From contig OY979725.1 of assembly GCA_963855995.1 (NCBI GenBank), forward strand, positions 8,380,118 through 8,444,117: a stretch of 64,000 nt of DNA, in the 5' to 3' direction. This DNA is from Muricea muricata (taxonomy: Eukaryota; Cnidaria; Anthozoa; Malacalcyonacea; Plexauridae). Below the pieces are notes generated by a model, which did no database searches, was not told the DNA's origin, and worked only from the letters and a program-made list of their open reading frames with translations. The translations under genes were made by a program, and so were the position numbers. Each line of letters begins with the position of its first letter. Position 1 is the stretch's first letter. Shown piece by piece: positions 38,475 through 51,393 of this stretch.

Positions 38475-41400
38475 GCGCTCAAATCGCTTCCAGAACGCTT
38501 AAAACGCGATTTTGATGATTCTGAGATCATTTTTTTCACTGTTAAAGAAAGTTTTAGGTTTTTAATTCCAGCATGTTTTTTCGCTCATTTCGATAGTTAG
38601 AGCACCGCAAACATGATTTCCGACTTGGTAAGATGTGAAATTTTGATTTAGAAGGTGTCCTTTAGCCTTGAGTTTAGCCTTCAAAACATCATTTTAAGCT
38701 CTAAAACATTGCTGTTATTGATTTAGACAACTTCTTTGCGCACAAATCGCTTCCAGAACGCTTAAAAAGCGATTTTGATGATTCTGAGATCACTTTTTTT
38801 CACTTCCAAAGAATGTTTTAGCTTCTTCATTCAACATTTTATTTCGTTCAATTCGACAGTTAGAGCACCGCAAACATGATTTTCGTCTTTCTAGGATCAG
38901 AAATTTCGATTTAGAAGGTGCTTTTAGTCTTGAGTTTAGCCCTCAAAAATTCATTTTAAGCTCTAAAACGATGCCGTTATTGATTTAGACAGCTTTTTTG
39001 CATTCAAATTGCTTCCAGAACGCTTAAAACGCGATTTTGATGATTCTGAGATCATTTTTTTTCACTTGCAAAGAAAGTTTTAGGTTTTTTATATCAGCAC
39101 GTTATTTCGCTCATTTCGATAGTTAGAGCACCGCAAACATGATTCCCGACTTGCTAAGATCAGAAATTTCGATTTAGAATGTGTCTTTTAGTCTTGAGTT
39201 TAGCCCTCAAAACATCATTTTGAGCTCTAATACGTTGCCGTTATTGATTTAGACAGCTTTTTGGCGCTCAAATCGCTTCCAGAACGCTTAAAAAGCGATT
39301 TTGATGATTCTGAGATCATTTTTTTTCACTTGTAAAGAAAGTTTTAGGTTTTTCATTCCAGCATGTTGTTTCGCTCGTTTCGAAAGTTAGAGCAACGCAA
39401 ACATAATTTCCGACTTGGTAAGATGTGAAATTTCGATTTAGAAGGTGTCTTTTAGTCTTGAGTTTACCCATCAAAACATCATTTTAAGCTCTAAAACGAT
39501 GCCGTTATTGATTTAGACCGCTTTTTTGCGCTCAAATCGCTTCCAGAACGCTTAGAACGCGATTTTGATGATTCTGAGATCATTATTTTTTTCACTTGCA
39601 AAGAAAGTTTTAGGTTTTTCATTCCAGCATGCTGTTTCGCTCATTTCGATAGTGCACCGCAAACATGATTTCCGACTTGGTAAGATGTGAAATTTCGATT
39701 TAGAAGGTGTCCTTTAGCCTTCAGTTTAGCCTTCAAAACATCATTTTAAGCTCTAAAACGATGCCGTTATTGATTTAGACAGCTTTTTTGCTATCAAATT
39801 GCTTCCAAAACGCTTAAAACGCGATTTTGATGATGCTGAGATAACTTTTTTTACTTGCAAAGAAAGTTTTAGGTTTTTCATTCCAGCATGTTTTTTTCGC
39901 TCATTTCGATAGTTAGAGGACCGCAAACATGATTTCCGACTTGGTAAGATCAGAAATTTTTATTTAGAAGGTGTCTTTTAGTCTTTAGTTTAACCCTCAA
40001 AACATCGTTTTGAGCTCTAAAACGTTGCCGTTATTCATTTAGAAAACTTCTTTGCGCTCAAATCGCTTCCAGAACGCTTAAAACGCGATTTTGATGATTC
40101 TGAGATCATTTTTTTCACTGTTAAAGAAAGTTTTAGGTTTTTAATTCCAGCATGTTTTTTCGCTCATTTCGATAGTTAGAGCACCGCAAACATGATTTCC
40201 GACTTGGTAAGATGTGAAATTTCGATTTAGAAGGTGTCCTTTAGCCTTGAGTTTAGCCTTCAAAACATCATTTTAAGCTCTAAAACATTGCTGTTATTGA
40301 TTTAGACAACTTCTTTGCGCTCAAATCGCTTCCAGAACGCTTAAAAAGCGATTTTGATGATTCTGAGATCACTTTTTTTCACTTCCAAAGAATGTTTTAG
40401 CTTCTTCATTCAACATTTTATTTCGCTCAATTCGACAGTTAGAGCACCGCAAACATGATTTTCGTCTTTCTAGGATCAGAAATTTCGATTTAGAAGGTGC
40501 TTTTAGTCTTGAGTTTAGCCCTCAAAAATTCATTTTAAGCTCTAAAACGATGCCGTTATTGATTTAGACAGCTTTTTTGCATTCAAATTGCTTCCAGAAC
40601 GCTTAAAACGCGATTTTGATGATTCTGAGATCATTTTTTTTCACTTGCAAAGAAAGTTTTAGGTTTTTTATATCAGCACGTTATTTCGCTCATTTCGATA
40701 GTTAGAGCACCGCAAACATGATTCCCGACTTGCTAAGATCAGAAATTTCGATTTAGAATGTGTCTTTTAGTCTTGAGTTTAGCCCTCAAAACATCATTTT
40801 AAGCTCTAATACGTTGCCGTTATTGATTTAGACAGCTTTTTGGCGCTCAAATCGCTTCCAGAACGCTTAAAAAGCGATTTTGATGATTCTGAGATCATTT
40901 TTTTTCACTTGTAAAGAAAGTTTTAGGTTTTTCATTCCAGCATGTTGTTTCGCTCATTTCGAAAGTTAGAGCAACGCAAACATAATTTCCGACTTGGTAA
41001 GATGTGAAATTTCGATTTAGAAGGTGTCTTTTAGTCTTGAGTTTACCCATCAAAACATCATTTTAAGCTCTAAAACGATGCCGTTATTGATTTAGACCGC
41101 TTTTTTGCGCTCAAATCGCTTCCAGAACGCTTAAAACGCGATTTTGATGATTCTGAGATCATTATTTTTTTCACTTGCAAAGAAAGTTTTAGGTTTTTCA
41201 TTCCAGCATGCTGTTTCGCTCATTTCGATAGTGCACCGCAAACATGATTTCCGACTTGGTAAGATGTGAAATTTCGATTTAGAAGGTGTCCTTTAGCCTT
41301 CAGTTTAGCCTTCAAAACATCATTTTAAGCTCTAAAACGATGCCGTTATTGATTTAGACAGCTTTTTTGCTATCAAATTGCTTCCAGAACGCTTAAAACG

Positions 41401-42685
41401 CAATTTTGATGATGCTGAGATAACTTTTTTTACTTGCAAAGAAAGTTTTAGGTTTTTCATTCCAGCATGTTTTTTTCGCTCATTTCGATAGTTAGAGGAC
41501 CGCAAACATGATTTCCGACTTGGTAAGATCAGAAATTTTTATTTAGAAGGTGTCTTTTAGTCTTTAGTTTAGCCCTCAAAACATCGTTTTGAGCTCTAAA
41601 ACGTTGCCGTTATTCATTTAGAAAACTTCTTTGCGCTCAAATCGCTTCCAGAACGCTTAAAACGCGATTTTGATGATTCTGAGATCATTTTTTTCACTGT
41701 TAAAGAAAGTTTTAGGTTTTTAATTCCAGCATGTTTTTTCGCTCATTTCGATAGTTAGAGCACCGCAAACATGATTTCCGACTTGGTAAGATGTGAAATT
41801 TCGATTTAGAAGGTGTCCTTTAGCCTTGAGTTTAGCCTTCAAAACATCATTTTAAGCTCTAAAACATTGCTGTTATTGATTTAGACAACTTCTTTGCGCT
41901 CAAATCGCTTCCAGAACGCTTAAAAAGCGATTTTGATGATTCTGAGATCACTTTTTTTCACTTCCAAAGAATGTTTTAGCTTCTTCATTCAACATTTTAT
42001 TTCGCTCAATTCGACAGTTAGAGCACCGCAAACATGATTTTCGTCTTTCTAGGATCAGAAATTTCGATTTAGAAGGTGCTTTTAGTCTTGAGTTTAGCCC
42101 TCAAAAATTCATTTTAAGCTCTAAAACGATGCGGTTATTGATTTAGACAGCTTTTTTGCATTCAAATTGCTTCCAGAACGCTTAAAACGCGATTTTGATG
42201 ATTCTGAGATCATTTTTTTTCACTTGCAAAGAAAGTTTTAGGTTTTTTATATCAGCACGTTTTTTCGCTCATTTCGATAGTTAGAGCACCGCAAACATGA
42301 TTCCCGACTTGCTAAGATCAGAAATTTCGATTTAGAATGTGTCTTTTAGTCTTGAGTTTAGCCCTCAAAACATCATTTTAAGCTCTAATACGTTGCCGTT
42401 ATTGCTTTAGACAGCTTTTTGGCGCTCAAATCGCTTCCAGAACGCTTAAAAAGCGATTTTGATGATTCTGAGATCATTTTTTTTCACTTGTAAAGAAAGT
42501 TTTAGGTTTTTCATTCCAGCATGTTGTTTCGCTCATTTCGAAAGTTAGAGCAACGCAAACATAATTTCCGACTTGGTAAGATGTGAAATTTCGATTAAGA
42601 TGGTGTCTTTTAGTTCTGAGTTTAGCCCTCAAAAAACAATTTTAAGCTCTAAAACGATGCCGTTATTGATTTAGACAGCTTTTTT
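38211..42685. repeat. 6-mer HOR array (S T U V B C') x2 + S T U V, exact 1579-bp period
   Basis: 38211 is an E2 head joined to an R body. It is followed by 38475 S, 38738 T, 39000 U, 39264 V, 39528 B, 39790 C', 40054 S, 40317 T, 40579 U, 40843 V, 41107 B, 41369 C', 41633 S, 41896 T, 42158 U, 42422 V. Every type recurs at exactly 1579 bp. The first unit shares private variants with 53499-55077 (gcgcacaaatc in T, cttagaacg in B, tttaaccctc in C') at a constant offset of 15024. The last S T U V matches 27946-28998 and leads into W at an offset of 13687. The array is therefore a mosaic of both 6-mer regions. Confidence 0.93.
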
Positions 42686-43483
42686 GCTATCAAATTGCTT
42701 CCAGAACGCTTAAAACGCGATTTTGATGATTCTGAGATAACTTTTTTTTACTTGCAAAGAAAGTTTTAGGTTTTTCATTCCAGCATGTTGTTTCGCTCAT
42801 TTCGATAGTTAGGGCACCGCAAACATGATTCTCGACTTGGTAAGATCAAAAATTTCGATTTAGAAGGTGTCTTTTAGTCTTGAGTTAACCCATCAAAACA
42901 TCATTTTAAGCTCTAAAACGATGCCGTTATAGATTTAGACAGCTTTTTTGCTATCAAATTGCTTCCAGAACGCTTAAAACGCGATTTTTATGATTCTGAG
43001 ATAACTTTTTTTACTTGCAAAGAAAGTTTTAGGTTTTTCATTCCGATCCAGCATGTTTTTGTCGCTCATTTCGATAGTTAGAGGACGGCAAACATGATTC
43101 CCGACTTGGCAAGATCAAAAAAATTTTATTTAGAAGGTGTCTTTTAGTCTTGAGTTTAGCCCTCAAAACATCATTTTAAGCTCTAATACGTTGCCGTTAT
43201 TGATTTAGACAGCTTTTTTGCGCTCAAATCGCTTCCAGGACCCTTAAAACGCGATTTTGATGATTCTGAGATCATTTTTTTTCACTTGTAAAGAAAGTTT
43301 TAGGTTTTTCATTCCAGCATGTTGTTTCGCTCATTTCGATAGTTAGGGCACCGCAAACATGATTCTCGACTTGGTAAGATCAAAAATTTCGATTTAGAAG
43401 GTGTCTTTTAGTCTTGAGTTTACCCATCAAAACATCATTTTAAGCTCTAAAACGATGCCGTTATTGATTTAGACAGCTTTTTT
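42686..43483. repeat. W K L/E1 trio
   Basis: Starts 42686 W, 42950 K, 43220 L/E1. W and K duplicate 28999-29532 at an offset of 13687, including gagttaaccc and ttatagattt. The third monomer begins as L with ccaggaccc and gtaaag. After the ttcgatagttag motif it becomes E1 (gggcaccg, attctcgac, tacccatc) and leads into F'. The same L/E1 junction occurs at 62716. Confidence 0.88.
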
Positions 43484-46111
43484 GCTATCAAATTGCTTCC
43501 AGAACGCTTAAAACGCGATTTTGATGATTCTGACATAACTTTTTTTACTTCCAAAGAAAGTTTTAGGTTTTTCATTCCAGCATGTTGTTTCGCTCATTTC
43601 GATAGTTAGGGCACCGCAAACATGATTCCCGACTTGGTAAGATCAAAAATTCCGATTTAGAAGGTGTCTTTTAGTCTTGAGTTTAGCTCTAAAAACATCA
43701 TTTTAAGCTCTAAAACGTTCCCGTTATTGATTTAGACAGCTTTTTTCCTATCAAATTGCTTCCAGAACGCTTAAAACGCGATTTTGATCATTCTGAGATA
43801 ACTTTTTTTATTTGCAAAGAAAGTTTTAGGTTTTTCATTCCAGCATGTTTTTTTCGCTCATTTCGATAGTTAGAGGACCGCAAACATGATTTCCGACTTG
43901 TTAAGATCAGAAATTTTTATTTAGAAGATGTCTTTTAGTCTTGAGTTTAGCCCTTAAAACATCATTTTAAGCTCTAAAACGTTGCCGTTATTTATTTAGA
44001 CAAATTTTAAGCGTTCAAATCGCTTCCAGAACGCTTAAAAAGCGATTTTGATGATTCTGACATCACTTTTTTTCACTTGCAAAGAATGTTTTAGCTTTTT
44101 CATTCAACATTTTATTTCGCTCATTTCGACAGTTAGAGCACCGCAAACATGATTTTCGTCTTGGTAAGATAAGAAATTCGATTTAGAAGGTGCTTTTAGT
44201 CTTGAGTTTAGCCCTCAAAAAACATCATTTTAAGCTCTAAAACGATGCTGTTATTGATTTAAACAGTTTTTTGCGCTCAAATCGCTTCAAGAACGCTTAA
44301 AACGCGATTTTGATGATTCTGAGATCATTTTTTTTCACTTGCAAAGAAAGTTTTAGGTTTTTTATTCCAGCATGTTGTTTCGCTCATTTCGATAGTTAGG
44401 GCACCGCAAAAATGATTCCCGACTTGGTAAGATCAAAAATTTCGATTTAGAAGGTGTCTTTTAGTCTTGAGTTTACCCTCAAAACATCAATTTAAGCTCT
44501 AAAACGTTGCCGTTATTGATTTAGACAGCTTTTTTGCTATCAAATTGCTTCCAAAACGCTTAAAACGCGATTTTGATCATTCTTAGATAACTTTTTTTAC
44601 TTGCAAAAAAAGTTTTAGGTTTTTCATTCCAGCATGTTTTTTTCGCTCATTTCGATGGTTAGAGGACAGCAAACATGATTTCCGACTTGGTAAGATCAGA
44701 AATTTTTATATAAAAGGTGTCTTTTAGTCTTGAGTTTAGCCCTCAAAACATCATTTTAAGCTCTAAAACGATGCCGTTATTGATTTAGACAACTTTTTTT
44801 CGCTCAAATCGCTTCCAGAACGCTTAAAACGCGATTTTTATTATTCTGAGATCACTTTTTTTCACTTGCAAAGAATGTTTTAGCTTTTTCATTCAACATT
44901 TTATTTCACTCATTTCGACAGTTAGAGCACCGCAAACATGATTTTCGTCTTGGTAAGATCAGAAATTTCGATTTAGAAGGTGCTTTTAGTCTTGAGTTTA
45001 GCCCTCAAAACATAATTTTAAGCTCTAAAACGATGCTGTTATTGATTTAAACAGCTTTTTCGCTCAAATCGCTTTCAGAACCCCTAAAACGCTATTTTGA
45101 TGATTCTGAGATCATATCTTTTCACTTGCAAAGAAAGTTTTAGGTTTTTTATTCCAGCACGTTATTTCACTCATTTCGATAGTTAGAGGACCGCAAACAT
45201 GATTCCCGACTTGGTAAGATCAGAAATTTCGATTTAGAAGGTGTCTTTTAGTCTTGAGTTTAGCCCGCAAAACATCATTTTAAGCTCTAAAACGTTGCCG
45301 TTATCGGTTTAGACAGCTTTTTTCCGCTCAAATCGCTTCCAGAACGCTTAAAACGCGATTTTGATGATTCTGAGATCATTTTTTTCACTTGTAAAGAAAG
45401 TTTTAGGTTTTTTATTGCAGCACGTTATTTCGCTCATTTCGACAGTTAGAGCACCGCAAACATGATTCCCGACTTGGTAAGATCAGAAATTTCGATTTAG
45501 AAGGTGTCTTTTAGTCTTGAGTTTAGCCCTCAAAACATCATTTTAAGCTCTAAAACGATGCCGTTATTGATTTAGACCGCTTTTTTGCGCTCAAATCGCT
45601 TCCAGAACGCTTAAAACGCGATTTTGATGATTCTGAGATCATTATTTTTTCACTTGCAAAGAAAGTTTTAGGTTTTTCATTCCAGCATGCTGTTTCGCTC
45701 ATTTCGATAGTGCACCGCAAACATGATTTCCGACTTGGTAAGATGTGAAATTTCGATTTAGAAGGTGTCCTTTAGCCTTCAGTTTAGCCTTCAAAACATC
45801 ATTTTAAGCTCTAAAACGATGCCGTTATTGATTTAGACAGCTTTTTTGCTATCAAATTGCTTCCAGAACGCTTAAAACGCAATTTTGATGATCCTGAGAT
45901 AACTTTTTTTACTTGCAAAGAAAGTTTTAGGTTTTTCATTCCACCATGTTTTTTTCGCTCATTTCGACTGTTAGAGCACCGCGAACATGATTTTCGTCTT
46001 GGTAAGATCAGAAATTTTTATTTAGAAGGTGTCTTTTAGTCTTGAGTTTAGCCCTTAAAACATCATTTTAAGCTCTAAAACGTTGCCGTTATTTATTTAG
46101 ACAAATTTTAA
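43484..46111. repeat. 12-mer segment F' G D E2 H I J A B C
   Basis: Starts 43484 F', 43747 G, 44011 D, 44273 E2, 44536 H, 44801 I, 45061 J, 45324 A, 45587 B, 45848 C. It is collinear with 31900-34528 at offsets of 11583-11584. Shared details include ttatcggttt at the end of J, ggtaagatc in H, and J with catttcgatag. A begins ccgctc where other A copies read gcgctc, and J has gctttcagaac and a catatcttt change. The block runs straight into the 10-mer array, giving the natural order C-D. Confidence 0.92.
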
Positions 46112-48752
46112 GCGTTCAAATCGCTTCCAGAACGCTTAAAAAGCGATTTTGATGATTCTGACATCACTTTTTTTCACTTGCAAAGAATGTTTTAGCTTTT
46201 TCATTCAACATTTTATTTCGCTCATTTCGACAGTTAGAGCACCGCAAACATGATTTTCGTCTTCGTAAGATAAGAAATTCGATTTAGAAGGTGCTTTTAG
46301 TCTTGAGTTTAGCCCTCAAAAAACATCATTTTAAGCTCTAAAACGATGCTGTTATTGATTTAAACAGTTTTTTGCGCTCAAATCGCTTCAAGAACGCTTA
46401 AAACGCGATTTTGATGATTCTGAGATCATTTTTTTTCACTTGCAAAGAAAGTTTTAGGTTTTTTATTCCAGCATGTTGTTTCGCTCATTTCGATAGTTAG
46501 GGCACCGCAAAAATGATTCCCGACTTGGTAAGATCAAAAATTTCGATTTAGAAGGTGTCTTTTAGTCTTGAGTTTACCCTCAAAACATCATTTTAAGCTC
46601 TAAAACGTTGCCGTTATTGATTTAGACAGCTTTTTTGCTATCAAATTGCTTCCAAAACGCTTAAAACGCGATTTTGATCATTCTTAGATAACTTTTTTTA
46701 CTTGCAAAGAAAGTTTTAGGTTTTTCATTCCAGCATGTTTTTTTCGCTCATTTCGATAGTTAGAGGACCGCAAACATGATTTCCGACTTGGTAAGATCAG
46801 AAATTTTTATTTAGAAGGTGTCTTTTAGTCTTGAGTTTAGCCCTCAAATTATCATTTTAAGCTCTAAAACGATGCCGTTATTGATTTAGACAACTTTTTT
46901 TCGCTCAAATCGCTTCCAGAACGCTTAAAACGCGATTTTTATGATTCTGAGATCACTTTTTTTCACTTCCAAAGAATGTTTTAGCTTTTTCATTCAACAT
47001 TTTATTTCACTCATTTCGACAGTTAGAGCACCGCAAACATGATTTTCGTCTTGGTAAGATCAGAAATTTCGATTTAGAAGGTGCTTTTAGTTTTTAGTTT
47101 AGCCCTCAAAACATCATTTTAAGCTCTAAAACGATGCTGTTATTGAATTAAACAGCTTTTTCGCTCAAATCGCTTCCAGAACCCCTAAAACACGATTTTG
47201 ATGATTCTGAGATCATTTTTTTCACTTGTAAAGAAAAGTTTTAGGTTTTTTATTGCAGCACGTTATTTCGCTCATTTCGACAGTTAGAGCACCGCAAACA
47301 TGATTCCCGACTTGGTAAGATCAGAAATTTCGATTTAGAAGGTGTCTTTTAGTCTTGAGTTTAGCCCTCAAAACATCATTTTAAGCTCTAAAACGATGCC
47401 GTTATTGATTTAGACCGCTTTTTTGCGCTCAAATCGCTTCCAGAACGCTTAAAACGCGATTTTGATGATTCTGAGATCATTATTTTTTTCACTTGCAAAG
47501 AAAGTTTTAGGTTTTTCATTCCAGCATGTTGTTTCGCTCATTTCGATAGTTAGGGCACCGCAAACATGATTCTCGACTTGGTAAGATCAAAAATTTCGAT
47601 TTAGAAGGTGTCTTTTAGTCTTGAGTTTACCCATCAAAACATCATTTTAAGCTCTAAAACGATGCCGTTATTGATTTAGACAGCTTTTTTGCTATCAAAT
47701 TGCTTCCAGAACGCTTAAAACGCGATTTTTATGATTCTGAGATAACTTTTTTTACTTGCAAAGAAAGTTTTAGGTTTTTCATTCCGATCCAGCATGTTTT
47801 TGTCGCTCATTTCGATAGTTAGAGGACGGCAAACATGATTCCCGACTTGGCAAGATCAAAAAAATTTTATTTAGAAGGTGTCTTTTAGTCTTGAGTTTAG
47901 CCCTCAAAACATCATTTTAAGCTCTAATACTTTGCCGTTATTGATTTAGACAGCTTTTTTGCGCTCAAATCGCTTCCAGGACGCTTAAAACGCGATTTTG
48001 ATGATTCTGAGATCATTTTTTTTTCACTTGTAAAGAAAGTTTTAGGTTTTTCATTCCAGCATGTTGTTTCGCTCATTTCGATAGTTAGAGCAACGCAAAC
48101 ATAATTTCCGACTTGGTAAGATGTGAAATTTCGATTTAGAAAGTGTCTTTTAGTCTTGAGTTTAGCCCTCAAAAAACCATTTTAAGCTCTAAAACGTTGC
48201 CGTTATTGATTTAGACAGCTTTTTTGCTATCAAATTGCTTCCAGAACGCTTAAAACGCGATTTTGATGATTCTGACATAACTTTTTTTACTTCCAAAGAA
48301 AGTTTTAGGTTTTTCATTCCAGCATGTTGTTTCGCTCATTTCGATAGTTAGGGCACCGCAAACATGATTCCCGACTTGGTAAGATCAAAAATTCCGATTT
48401 AGAAGGTGTCTTTTAGTCTTGAGTTTAGCCCTAAAAACATCATTTTAAGCTCTAAAACGTTCCCGTTATTGATTTAGACAGCTTTTTTCCTATCAAATTG
48501 CTTCCAGAACGCTTAAAACGCGATTTTGATCATTCTGAGATAACTTTTTTTATTTGCAAAGAAAGTTTTAGGTTTTTCATTCCAGCATGTTTTTTTCGCT
48601 CATTTCGATAGTTAGAGGACCGCAAACATGATTTCCGACTTGTTAAGATCAGAAATTTTTATTTAGAAGGTGTCTTTTAGTCTTGAGTTTAGCCCTTAAA
48701 ACATCATTTTAAGCTCTAAAACGTTGCCGTTATTTATTTAGACAAATTTTAA
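46112..48752. repeat. 10-mer HOR copy 1 (D E2 H2 I2 J2 B/E1 K L F' G), 2641 bp
   Basis: Starts 46112 D, 46374 E2, 46637 H2, 46902 I2, 47162 J2, 47425 B/E1, 47691 K, 47961 L, 48226 F', 48489 G. All ten starts recur exactly 2641 bp later. The unit equals the 8-mer D E2 H2 I2 J2 B/E1 F G with a K-L pair placed between B/E1 and F, and the 534-bp length difference from the 2107-bp 8-mer is the K-L pair. D has cttcgtaag, as expected after C. I2 has acttccaaagaatg where the next copy has acttgcaaagaatg. Confidence 0.94.
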
Positions 48753-51393
48753 GCGTTCAAATCGCTTCCAGAACGCTTAAAAAGCGATTTTGATGATTCT
48801 GACATCACTTTTTTTCACTTGCAAAGAATGTTTTAGCTTTTTCATTCAACATTTTATTTCGCTCATTTCGACAGTTAGAGCACCGCAAACATGATTTTCG
48901 TCTTGGTAAGATAGGAAATTCGATTTAGAAGGTGCTTTTAGTCTTGAGTTTAGCCCTCAAAAAACATCATTTTAAGCTCTAAAACGATGCTGTTATTGAT
49001 TTAAACAGTTTTTTGCGCTCAAATCGCTTCAAGAACGCTTAAAACGCGATTTTGATGATTCTGAGATCATTTTTTTTCACTTGCAAAGAAAGTTTTAGGT
49101 TTTTTATTCCAGCATGTTGTTTCGCTCATTTCGATAGTTAGGGCACCGCAAAAATGATTCCCGACTTGGTAAGATCAAAAATTTCGATTTAGAAGGTGTC
49201 TTTTAGTCTTGAGTTTACCCTCAAAACATCATTTTAAGCTCTAAAACGTTGCCGTTATTGATTTAGACAGCTTTTTTGCTATCAAATTGCTTCCAAAACG
49301 CTTAAAACGCGATTTTGATCATTCTTAGATAACTTTTTTTACTTGCAAAGAAAGTTTTAGGTTTTTCATTCCAGCATGTTTTTTTCGCTCATTTCGATAG
49401 TTAGAGGACCGCAAACATGATTTCCGACTTGGTAAGATCAGAAATTTTTATTTAGAAGGTGTCTTTTAGTCTTGAGTTTAGCCCTCAAATTATCCTTTTA
49501 AGCTCTAAAACGATGCCGTTATTGATTTAGACAACTTTTTTTCGCTCAAATCGCTTCCAGAACGCTTAAAACGCGATTTTTATGATTCTGAGATCACTTT
49601 TTTTCACTTGCAAAGAATGTTTTAGCTTTTTCATTCAACATTTTATTTCACTCATTTCGACAGTTAGAGCACCGCAAACATGATTTTCGTCTTGGTAAGA
49701 TCAGAAATTTCGATTTAGAAGGTGCTTTTAGTTTTTAGTTTAGCCCTCGAAACATCATTTTAAGCTCTAAAACGATGCTGTTATTGAATTAAACAGCTTT
49801 TTCGCTCAAATCGCTTCCAGAACCCCTAAAACACGATTTTGATGATTCTGAGATCATTTTTTTCACTTGTAAAGAAAAGTTTTAGGTTTTTTATTGCAGC
49901 ACGTTATTTCGCTCATTTCGACAGTTAGAGCACCGCAAACATGATTCCCGACTTGGTAAGATCAGAAATTTCGATTTAGAAGGTGTCTTTTAGTCTTGAG
50001 TTTAGCCCTCAAAACATCATTTTAAGCTCTAAAACGATGCCGTTATTGATTTAGACCGCTTTTTTGCGCTCAAATCGCTTCCAGAACGCTTAAAACGCGA
50101 TTTTGATGATTCTGAGATCATTATTTTTTTCACTTGCAAAGAAAGTTTTAGGTTTTTCATTCCAGCATGTTGTTTCGCTCATTTCGATAGTTAGGGCACC
50201 GCAAACATGATTCTCGACTTGGTAAGATCAAAAATTTCGATTTAGAAGGTGTCTTTTAGTCTTGAGTTTACCCATCAAAACATCATTTTAAGCTCTAAAA
50301 CGATGCCGTTATTGATTTAGACAGCTTTTTTGCTATCAAATTGCTTCCAGAACGCTTAAAACGCGATTTTGATGATTCTGAGATAACTTTTTTTACTTGC
50401 AAAGAAAGTTTTAGGTTTTTCATTCCGATCCAGCATGTTTTTGTCGCTCATTTCGATAGTTAGAGGACGGCAAACATGATTCCCGACTTGGCAAGATCAA
50501 AAAAATTTTATTTAGAAGGTGTCTTTTAGTCTTGAGTTTAGCCCTCAAAACATCATTTTAAGCTCTAATACTTTGCCGTTATTGATTTAGACAGCTTTTT
50601 TGCGCTCAAATCGCTTCCAGGACGCTTAAAACGCGATTTTGATGATTCTGAGATCATTTTTTTTTCACTTGTAAAGAAAGTTTTAGGTTTTTCATTCCAG
50701 CATGTTGTTTCGCTCATTTCGATAGTTAGAGCAACGCAAACATAATTTCCGACTTGGTAAGATGTGAAATTTCGATTTAGAAAGTGTCTTTTAGTCTTGA
50801 GTTTAGCCCTCAAAAAACCATTTTAAGCTCTAAAACGTTGCCGTTATTGATTTAGACAGCTTTTTTGCTATCAAATTGCTTCCAGAACGCTTAAAACGCG
50901 ATTTTGATGATTCTGACATAACTTTTTTTACTTCCAAAGAAAGTTTTAGGTTTTTCATTCCAGCATGTTGTTTCGCTCATTTCGATAGTTAGGGCACCGC
51001 AAACATGATTCCCGACTTGGTAAGATCAAAAATTCCGATTTAGAAGGTGTCTTTTAGTCTTGAGTTTAGCCCTAAAAACATCATTTTAAGCTCTAAAACG
51101 TTCCCGTTATTGATTTAGACAGCTTTTTTCCTATCAAATTGCTTCCAGAACGCTTAAAACGCGATTTTGATCATTCTGAGATAACTTTTTTTATTTGCAA
51201 AGAAAGTTTTAGGTTTTTCATTCCAGCATGTTTTTTTCGCTCATTTCGATAGTTAGAGGACCGCAAACATGATTTCCGACTTGTTAAGATCAGAAATTTT
51301 TATTTAGAAGGTGTCTTTTAGTCTTGAGTTTAGCCCTTAAAACATCATTTTAAGCTCTAAAACGTTGCCGTTATTTATTTAGACAAATTTTAA
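48753..51393. repeat. 10-mer HOR copy 2, 2641 bp
   Basis: Starts 48753 D, 49015 E2, 49278 H2, 49543 I2, 49803 J2, 50066 B/E1, 50332 K, 50602 L, 50867 F', 51130 G. By eye I find only about half a dozen substitutions against the preceding copy: cttggtaagatagg in D, ttatccttt in H2, cctcgaaac in I2, and gattttgatg in K among them. There is no net indel at any monomer boundary. Near-identity of adjacent units indicates very recent tandem duplication. Confidence 0.94.
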
